6,443 bases of DNA, taken from contig JACRGN010000131.1 in assembly GCA_016234205.1 (NCBI GenBank), forward strand, positions 1 through 6,443. Reading direction: 5' to 3'. Made by a program: the position numbers and the translations under genes. The stretch is from Nitrospinota bacterium (lineage in GTDB: Bacteria; Nitrospinota; Nitrospinia; UBA9942). Each line of letters opens with the position of its first letter. Position 1 is the first letter of the stretch. Shown piece after piece: positions 1 through 4,169 of this stretch. The notes beneath the pieces were generated by a model. The model was not told the DNA's origin. It made no database searches and saw nothing but the letters and a program-made list of their open reading frames with translations.

Positions 1-546
1 AGTTATCAAAACAGGCAGATTGACTTCCACTTCCTGATGCCCCCCCTCTACAACGCGGCGGGCTTTCAAAGTCGTGCCTGTGATGGAGAGTTGTTCGCAA
101 TAGGTTATTTGCGGCAAGCCAAGTCTTTCCGCAATCTGCGGGCCAACCTGTGCTGTATCACCGTCAGTGGTTTGTAGTCCGGTTAGGATAATATCAAAAT
201 CACCAAGATAATGAACTACCTTGTGAAGGGCATATGCCGTTGCAAGCGTATCGCTTGCAGCGAGCCTTTTGTCAGTGAGTAGTATGCCATAATCGGCGAC
301 ATGTTCAAACGTCTCTATAAGAACTTCCACTGCAGGCGGAGGTCCCATAGTCACACAGGTTACTTCCGCACCTGCGCTTCTTTTGATTTCTATGGCTTTT
401 TGAATGGCATAGCGGTCAAAGGGATTGAGCATCCTCCTAGCCTGTGCCCGATTTATTGTGCCGTCCGGATTAACCCCCGCCTTTGAACTGGTATCAGGCA
501 CCTGTTTGATGAAGACGATAATCTTAAGCAGAGTAACTCCTTCCAT
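1..546 (-). CDS. etfB: Electron transfer flavoprotein beta subunit (EtfB/FixA family), 3' end cut by window
   Basis: This is the small subunit of the soluble flavoprotein that passes electrons between acyl-CoA dehydrogenases or other flavoenzymes and a quinone oxidoreductase; it binds AMP or FAD and pairs with EtfA. I translated it from the reverse complement: 182 codons are present of a family length of about 255. The N-terminus has the typical KIIVFIKQVPDT stretch (residues 8-19), then NPFDRYAI (41-48), DTLATAYAL (99-107), and the nucleotide-loop region GLQTTDGDTAQVGP followed by IAERLGLP (123-145). The ATG at 546 is the most upstream start and has no Shine-Dalgarno sequence before it. An AAGGAG overlaps that ATG and sits 5 nt before an in-frame CTG at 531-529, which would give a start matching the family (LLKIIV). 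The true start may therefore be 531. An etfA partner would be expected beyond position 1. The family call is firm; the electron donor is unknown. Confidence 0.93.
   Translation of the reverse strand, partial: MEGVTLLKIIVFIKQVPDTSSKAGVNPDGTINRAQARRMLNPFDRYAIQKAIEIKRSAGAEVTCVTMGPPPAVEVLIETFEHVADYGILLTDKRLAASDTLATAYALHKVVHYLGDFDIILTGLQTTDGDTAQVGPQIAERLGLPQITYCEQLSITGTTLKARRVVEGGHQEVEVNLPVLIT
532..546 (-). promoter_or_regulatory. Shine-Dalgarno sequence that decides the ETF beta start
   Basis: On the minus strand the sequence ATGGAAGGAGTTACTCTG runs from 546 to 529. AAGGAG is a near-perfect ribosome binding site, but it lies inside the ATG-initiated reading frame and 5 nt before CTG (531-529). 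Nothing resembling a Shine-Dalgarno sequence precedes the ATG. This favours initiation at CTG over ATG; it is an inference from spacing and from where family members usually begin. Confidence 0.5.
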
Positions 547-581
547 TATAAGGTTATTATTTTCTCATTTTCTATTGCAAA

Positions 582-611
582 TTGAAAGTAATATTTTCTT
601 ATGAATTATAA
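582..611 (+). promoter_or_regulatory. Candidate sigma-70 promoter for the rightward operon
   Basis: TTGAAA (582-587) and TTATAA (606-611) are separated by 18 bp, a plausible -35/-10 pair in the divergent intergenic region, about 85 bp before the methyltransferase start. The region is very AT-rich, so chance matches are likely. No operator palindrome is evident. Confidence 0.3.
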
Positions 612-639
612 AATCAGGTCTTTTTTTCTCCATCCTTCT

Positions 640-668
640 ATTATACAGATTTCCTTACTCATCTAAAA
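640..668 (-). promoter_or_regulatory. Candidate leftward promoter for ETF beta
   Basis: The minus strand carries a perfect TATAAT at 645-640, about 95 bp before the ETF beta start. The hexamer 17 bp upstream (668-663, TTTTAG) is a poor -35 match. A second TATAAT lies at 610-605, also without a good -35. One of these probably drives the gene, but neither can be fixed by eye. Confidence 0.25.
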
Positions 669-698
669 CTTCTTTTTCCCCTTATTTTATGCTATTCT

Positions 699-1274
699 AT
701 GATTAATTTAAATATGCATAAGTTTGACCCAAAGAAGATTGAGATGCTTTTGAGTGAGGACAGGAAAAAGGAGATTGACCCGATAGGGTATTTAAAGGAA
801 AAGGGTCTTAAGGAGGGGATGGTCTTTGCTGATATTGGCTGCGGGCCTGGTTTTTTTGTATTCCCTGCATCTGAGATAGTGGGTAAGACTGGAAAGGTTT
901 ATGCCCTTGATACACAGCAGGAGATGTTAGATGAATTAAAGAAGCGGAAGCCGTCAAAGAATGTTATTATCTTAAAATCAGAGGAGACTAAATTGCCTGT
1001 TGATAGTGCTACTGTTGATATTGCCATTATGGTTTTTGTGATGCATGAGGTATATCATCCTATAGATTTTCTAAAAGAGGTAAAAAGAATTCTAAAGCCA
1101 TCGGGAAAACTTATTGTTATTGACTGGGAAAAGAAGGTAGAAGAGAATGGTCCACCATTTGAAGAAAGGATGCCAAGGGAGAAGGCAAAAGAACTTTTTC
1201 ATCAGACAGGGTTTAAAGGAATAAAGACCAATAGTCTCAATACTTCGCATTACGAGATTGTGGGGAAAAGGTGA
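699..1274 (+). CDS. Class I SAM-dependent methyltransferase (UbiE/Methyltransf_11-like)
   Basis: A 191-residue soluble protein with a Rossmann-type methyltransferase core. Motif I, DIGCGPGF, is at residues 45-52, and the acidic residue after strand 2 (YALD, D71) would hold the SAM ribose. The stretch VDIAIMVFVMHEVYHP and the following EVKRILKPSGKLIVIDW match the post-I and motif III region of UbiE-like enzymes. The substrate cannot be read from the sequence. Two in-frame ATGs are possible, 699 and 714; neither has a Shine-Dalgarno sequence. Family members as I recall them often begin close to HKFDPK, which would favour 714 (186 residues). The stop lies 8 bp before ccmA, so it is probably co-transcribed with the heme-export genes, although methyltransferases are not a standard Ccm component. 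It could act on a small molecule or quinone; no function is asserted. Confidence 0.9.
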   Translation: MINLNMHKFDPKKIEMLLSEDRKKEIDPIGYLKEKGLKEGMVFADIGCGPGFFVFPASEIVGKTGKVYALDTQQEMLDELKKRKPSKNVIILKSEETKLPVDSATVDIAIMVFVMHEVYHPIDFLKEVKRILKPSGKLIVIDWEKKVEENGPPFEERMPREKAKELFHQTGFKGIKTNSLNTSHYEIVGKR

Positions 1275-1282
1275 ATTTTTAA

Positions 1283-1999
1283 ATGGACTATGTAATAGAT
1301 TGTGAGAAGGTTTCAAAATCGTATGGGAACATATCAGCACTCAGGGATGTAAGTCTTAAGATTGAGAAGGGGAGTTTTCTTGCCATATTTGGGCCAAATG
1401 GTGCAGGGAAGACTACACTACTAAAAATATTGTCCAACCTTGTTAAGCCTACCTCCGGGGTAGTAAAGATTAACGGTATGTCCCTCCATGATGAAGATGG
1501 TGAAATAAGAAAGAATATCGGTGTTGTCTCTCATAATTCATTTCTTTATAACAACCTCACCCCTTATGAAAATCTTGAGTTTTATGGAAAGATGTATGAT
1601 GTCCCCAATTTGGAAAAGAGGATAGCTGATGTTATAGATGAGGTGGGGCTTACAGCGAGGATGCATGACCCTGTAAGGACATTCTCAAGGGGTATGATGC
1701 AGAGGCTTTCTATAGCCCGTGTCCTCATGCCCGACCCTTCTATTATATACCTTGATGAGCCTTACACCGGACTTGACCAGCATGCTGCTATGAAATTGAG
1801 GGATATTTTAAAGAATTTAAAGAAAGGGGACAGGACGATAATAATGATTACCCATAACATTGAGAGAGGGTTAGAAGTATGCACCCATGTAGCAATTCAG
1901 GTTATGGGAAAAATTGCATATATGGAAGAGATTGAGAAGGTTGACAGGGATAACTTTGAATCAAAATATTTTAATACGGTAGGGGAAGGGCATTACTAA
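1283..1999 (+). CDS. ccmA: Heme-export ABC transporter ATP-binding protein CcmA
   Basis: This is the cytoplasmic ATPase of the CcmABCD complex of cytochrome c maturation System I; ATP hydrolysis drives release of holo-CcmE from CcmC. All ABC ATPase motifs are in order: Walker A GPNGAGKTT (37-45), a Q-loop position occupied by His in VVSHNSFLY (His84), a degenerate signature FSRGMMQR (134-141), Walker B IIYLDEP (154-160), D-loop GLD (163-165) and switch His191 (MITHN). At 238 residues it is slightly longer than typical CcmA (about 200-220). The start ATG is preceded by AAAAGG about 11 nt upstream, overlapping the end of the methyltransferase gene. By motif alone it could be any small ABC ATPase; the adjacent ccmB and ccmC make CcmA the clear call. 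His in place of the Q-loop Gln and the degenerate signature are worth noting but should not prevent nucleotide binding. Confidence 0.92.
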   Translation: MDYVIDCEKVSKSYGNISALRDVSLKIEKGSFLAIFGPNGAGKTTLLKILSNLVKPTSGVVKINGMSLHDEDGEIRKNIGVVSHNSFLYNNLTPYENLEFYGKMYDVPNLEKRIADVIDEVGLTARMHDPVRTFSRGMMQRLSIARVLMPDPSIIYLDEPYTGLDQHAAMKLRDILKNLKKGDRTIIMITHNIERGLEVCTHVAIQVMGKIAYMEEIEKVDRDNFESKYFNTVGEGHY

Positions 2000-2004
2000 A
2001 GATA

Positions 2005-2064
2005 CAAGTTGCAAGATGCAAGTTGCAAGAAGATAAAAACTTGTAACATGAAACTTGCAACTTG
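2005..2064. repeat. Long imperfect hairpin built from an 11-bp repeated unit, ccmA-ccmB gap
   Basis: The unit CAAGTTGCAAG occurs at 2005-2015 and again at 2019-2029, a 14-bp period. Its reverse complement CTTGCAACTTG is at 2054-2064, with a diverged copy (CTTGTAACATG) at 2040-2050. The two 25-nt arms (2005-2029 and 2040-2064) pair at 21 of 25 positions around a 10-nt loop. It fills nearly all the space between ccmA and ccmB. There is no T-run after it, so it is not a standard terminator. It most likely belongs to a dispersed intergenic repeat family and might affect mRNA stability or ccmB translation. Confidence 0.85.
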
Positions 2065-2076
2065 AAACTCGAAGAT

Positions 2077-2754
2077 ATGAACTACCTAAACAAAGTTTGG
2101 GCGATTGTGTGGAAGGATATAAGGGCTGAGATAAGGACAAAGGAAATATTCTCCTCAATGTTTATCTTTTCATTATTAGTCCTTGTCATATTTAATTTTT
2201 CTATTGACCTGCTGGAGGTAAACCCCCTTGATATTGCTCAGGGGGTATTATGGATAGCCTTTACATTCTCAGGGATACTCGGACTCAACCGCTCTTTTCT
2301 GTTTGAAAAGGAAAATGACTGCCTTCAGGGATTGATGCTGACCCCTATAGACAGGAGTGCAATATACTTAGGCAAGATGCTCGGAAATCTTATATTTATG
2401 TTAATAATGGAGGCTATTGCAGTTCCTATTTTTGTAGTGCTGTTTAATATAGGTATATACGATAAAATTATCAGTCTGGCAATTGTGATATTTTTAGGGA
2501 CGCTGGGTTTCGTAACGGTTGGAACACTATTTTCAGCAATGTCTGTGAATATAAAGGCAAGGGAGGTAATGCTTCCTATACTGCTTTTTCCCATAGTGGT
2601 GCCTGTTATAATTGCTTCTGTAAAATCAACCGGGGCAATTTTAACAGGAAAGCCTTTTGATGATATAATATCATGGCTTAAGTTAATTGCCGTTTTTGAT
2701 GTGGTTTTTTTAGTTGTATCATTCTTATCTTTTGAATATATTATTGAAGAGTGA
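2077..2754 (+). CDS. ccmB: Heme exporter permease CcmB
   Basis: An integral inner-membrane subunit that pairs with CcmA in the CcmABCD complex. The 225-residue product matches the usual CcmB length of about 220. An amphipathic N-terminus (WAIVWKDIRAEIRTKE, residues 8-23) leads into about six hydrophobic segments, roughly residues 25-43, 54-71, 98-125, 128-150, 160-180 and 200-222. The stretch FEKENDCLQGLMLTPIDRS (76-94) between the second and third segments is the characteristic CcmB cytoplasmic region. I chose the ATG at 2077: the upstream in-frame TTG at 2062 lies inside the palindromic repeat and adds no family-like residues. The only ribosome-binding hint is a weak GAAG at 2071-2074. The gene follows ccmA by 77 bp, nearly all of it repeat. 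Confidence 0.93.
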   Translation: MNYLNKVWAIVWKDIRAEIRTKEIFSSMFIFSLLVLVIFNFSIDLLEVNPLDIAQGVLWIAFTFSGILGLNRSFLFEKENDCLQGLMLTPIDRSAIYLGKMLGNLIFMLIMEAIAVPIFVVLFNIGIYDKIISLAIVIFLGTLGFVTVGTLFSAMSVNIKAREVMLPILLFPIVVPVIIASVKSTGAILTGKPFDDIISWLKLIAVFDVVFLVVSFLSFEYIIEE

Positions 2755-2760
2755 AAGGAG
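2754..2760 (+). promoter_or_regulatory. Ribosome binding site for the small CcmD-like gene
   Basis: AAAGGAG overlaps the last base of the ccmB stop and lies 4 nt before the ATG at 2765. This is the best plus-strand Shine-Dalgarno match in the window and supports the 45-codon ORF as a real gene with this start. Confidence 0.7.
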
Positions 2761-2764
2761 AGTA

Positions 2765-2902
2765 ATGAAAAACTTTGTTTATCTTTTAGCAGTAAATCTG
2801 ATAATCTGGGTTGCAATATTTGGATATGTTTACAGTCTTTCAAGGAGAAATAAGGAGATTGATAGGGAGTTAAAGGCACTTAAAGAACAACTAAAAAAGT
2901 GA
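2765..2902 (+). CDS. ccmD: Small membrane protein, CcmD-like
   Basis: A 45-residue protein with one transmembrane helix (about residues 4-24, with aromatic-rich IIWVAIFGYVY), then a basic stop-transfer SRR and a charged helical tail (NKEIDRELKALKEQLKK) likely to form a short coiled coil. This is the layout of CcmD and of the alternative CcmD family, which help release holo-CcmE from CcmABC. A strong Shine-Dalgarno sequence precedes the ATG, 10 bp after ccmB. The position between ccmB and ccmC is unusual, since ccmD generally follows ccmC. Proteins this short give weak family signals, so the call rests on topology plus context. Confidence 0.78.
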   Translation: MKNFVYLLAVNLIIWVAIFGYVYSLSRRNKEIDRELKALKEQLKK

Positions 2903-2918
2903 AAAAATTATACAGAAA

Positions 2919-3025
2919 TGTCATTCCGAGCGAGTGAGCCTTCAGCCCTGAGCGAAGCGAAGGGGAGGAATCGAGTTCCTTCGCTACGCTCAGGACAAGC
3001 TTCGGGCTTTGCCCTCAGAATGACA
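2919..3025. repeat. 107-bp palindromic element with terminal inverted repeats (MITE/REP-like)
   Basis: The left end TGTCATTCCGAG and the inverted right end match at 11 of 12 positions. Inside is a second inverted pair: 2947-2963 (CCTGAGCGAAGCGAAGG) and 2978-2994, matching at 16 of 17. The element is GC-richer than its surroundings and carries no ORF. TGTCATTC(C/T)GAGCGAAGCGA-type repeats are, to my knowledge, scattered through many bacterial genomes. It occupies most of the ccmD-ccmC gap and ends only 2 bp before GAGGT (3028-3032), the likely ccmC ribosome binding site. No target-site duplication is visible at the flanks. It has no T-run, so it is not a typical terminator. Confidence 0.85.
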
Positions 3026-3037
3026 GCGAGGTAGTTA

Positions 3038-3712
3038 ATGATTTTTAAATGGCTTACTTTTATTGTAGTTAATGCTGCACTGATTTTTATCTTTATGATA
3101 GCCCCAATTGAAAGGCAGGAGGGGATTGTGCAGAAGATTATGTATTTTCATATACCATCTGCATGGGTTGCGTTCTTCGCCTTTTTTGTTGTATTTGTTG
3201 CAAGTATTCTTTATCTTTGGAAAAAGGAGAGGGAATGGGATATTATTGCACATTCTGCTGCAGAGGTTGGTATCATCTTTTGCTCCCTCGTCTTAATAAC
3301 AGGCCCTATATGGGCTAAGCCTATATGGGGGGTCTGGTGGACATGGGATGCAAGGCTTACCCTGACGCTGGTATTATGGCTGATTTATGTGGCATATCTA
3401 ATGCTGAGATTTCACGCATCTGAAGGGTCTCAGAGGGCGAGGTTTGCTGCTGTCCTTGGAATCGTAGGGTTTCTTGATGTGCCGATTGTCCATTTCTCAG
3501 TCCTCTGGTGGAGAACAATACATCCAAAGCCAAAGGTTTTGAGCATGGAATCTCCAGGCTCAGGATTGGAATCAGTAATGCTTATTACACTCATTATGTC
3601 CCTGATTGCATTCACCCTGATTTTTTTCCTTTTATTAGGGCAGAGGATTTCGCTGGAAAAGATGAGGGATGAACTGAATGAAATAAAAAGAAGAACATTT
3701 CATAGTTCATAA
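3038..3712 (+). CDS. ccmC: Heme exporter / heme-handling protein CcmC
   Basis: A six-helix inner-membrane protein that presents heme to the chaperone CcmE in System I cytochrome c maturation. The tryptophan-rich signature of the family is at residues 97-104 (WGVWWTWD), followed by ARLT. Two conserved histidines are present: His38 (YFHIPSAW) and His162 (WWRTIHP). Their 124-residue spacing equals that of the axial heme ligands reported for E. coli CcmC (His60 and His184). Hydrophobic segments lie near residues 5-22, 40-60, 75-92, 108-124, 136-156 and 182-203. The length of 224 is in the normal range. Start: ATG 3038 with GAGGT 5 nt upstream. No ccmE follows; a fur-family gene does. A CcsA-type protein of System II is the alternative, but length and neighbours favour CcmC. 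Confidence 0.95.
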   Translation: MIFKWLTFIVVNAALIFIFMIAPIERQEGIVQKIMYFHIPSAWVAFFAFFVVFVASILYLWKKEREWDIIAHSAAEVGIIFCSLVLITGPIWAKPIWGVWWTWDARLTLTLVLWLIYVAYLMLRFHASEGSQRARFAAVLGIVGFLDVPIVHFSVLWWRTIHPKPKVLSMESPGSGLESVMLITLIMSLIAFTLIFFLLLGQRISLEKMRDELNEIKRRTFHSS

Positions 3713-3740
3713 AAATCATCGGTTATAAGCTGATTATGTT

Positions 3741-4169
3741 ATGAGGAATGCAAAAGAGATTTTTGAAGAATATATCTCAAAAAAGAAACTCAAATTTACC
3801 TCTCAGAGGAATATCATACTTGACACATTTTTAAAGGAAGAGGGACATATAAGCACAGAAGAGTTGTATGAAAAGGTTGCACAAAAATCTCCATCCATAG
3901 GTATTGCAACTGTTTACAGGACATTAAAACTTCTTACAGAGTGTGGTCTTGCCTATGAAAGGCAGTTTGGTGACGGGCAGTCAAGATACGAGCATAGCCA
4001 TGAGCATATCCACCACGACCATCTTATATGCACGGGGTGCGGAAAGATTGTTGAATTTGAGAATGCTGATATTGAAAAACTGCAGAATGAGATGGCGCAG
4101 AAGAACAAATTTAAGGTATATGCACATAAATTGGAACTCTATGGACTCTGTAATGACTGTATAAAATGA
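3741..4169 (+). CDS. Fur-family metal-dependent transcriptional regulator
   Basis: A 142-residue dimeric DNA-binding repressor of the Fur superfamily (Fur, Zur, PerR and others). The N-terminal winged helix contains LKFTSQRNIILDTF (17-30) and the recognition helix IGIATVYRTLKLL (53-65). The metal region has HSHEHIHHDHLIC (85-97), and two CxxC pairs (Cys97/Cys100 and Cys137/Cys140) form the structural zinc site. Which metal or signal it senses cannot be settled by eye; Fe-type Fur and PerR are both possible. The start at 3741 has no clear Shine-Dalgarno sequence; the alternative ATG at 3736 runs straight into a stop. It begins 28 bp after ccmC and overlaps the next gene by 4 bp, so it is probably part of the same transcript. 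Control of heme or iron supply is a reasonable inference from position only. Confidence 0.93.
   Translation: MRNAKEIFEEYISKKKLKFTSQRNIILDTFLKEEGHISTEELYEKVAQKSPSIGIATVYRTLKLLTECGLAYERQFGDGQSRYEHSHEHIHHDHLICTGCGKIVEFENADIEKLQNEMAQKNKFKVYAHKLELYGLCNDCIK

Noticed and set aside
301..486. 61-codon plus-strand open frame at the left end
   Set aside because: It is the antisense shadow of the ETF beta gene, whose reverse-strand translation is convincingly family-like.
2005..2064. The 14-bp-period repeat as a CRISPR array
   Set aside because: There are only two direct and two inverted copies with 3-nt separations and no spacers; the geometry is a hairpin.
2222..2246. Inverted repeat ACCCCCT ... AGGGGGT within ccmB, resembling a terminator stem
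   Set aside because: Arms are only 7 bp, it lies in conserved coding sequence, and no T-run follows; most likely chance codon use.
2325..2879. 184-codon minus-strand open frame across ccmB and the ccmD-like gene
   Set aside because: It is antisense to clearly conserved membrane-protein genes, and its translation shows no recognisable domain.
2919..3025. The ccmD-ccmC gap element as an intrinsic terminator
   Set aside because: It is strongly palindromic but has no U-tract after the stem, and the downstream ccmC gene has no obvious promoter of its own.
3304..3329. Direct repeat of CCTATATGGG within ccmC
   Set aside because: It encodes the PIWAKPIW stretch leading into the conserved tryptophan-rich motif; explained by protein sequence.
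3725..3737. ATAAGCTGATTAT palindrome just before the fur-family gene, a possible autoregulatory operator
   Set aside because: Only 4-bp arms and poor agreement with known Fur or PerR box patterns in an AT-rich stretch.
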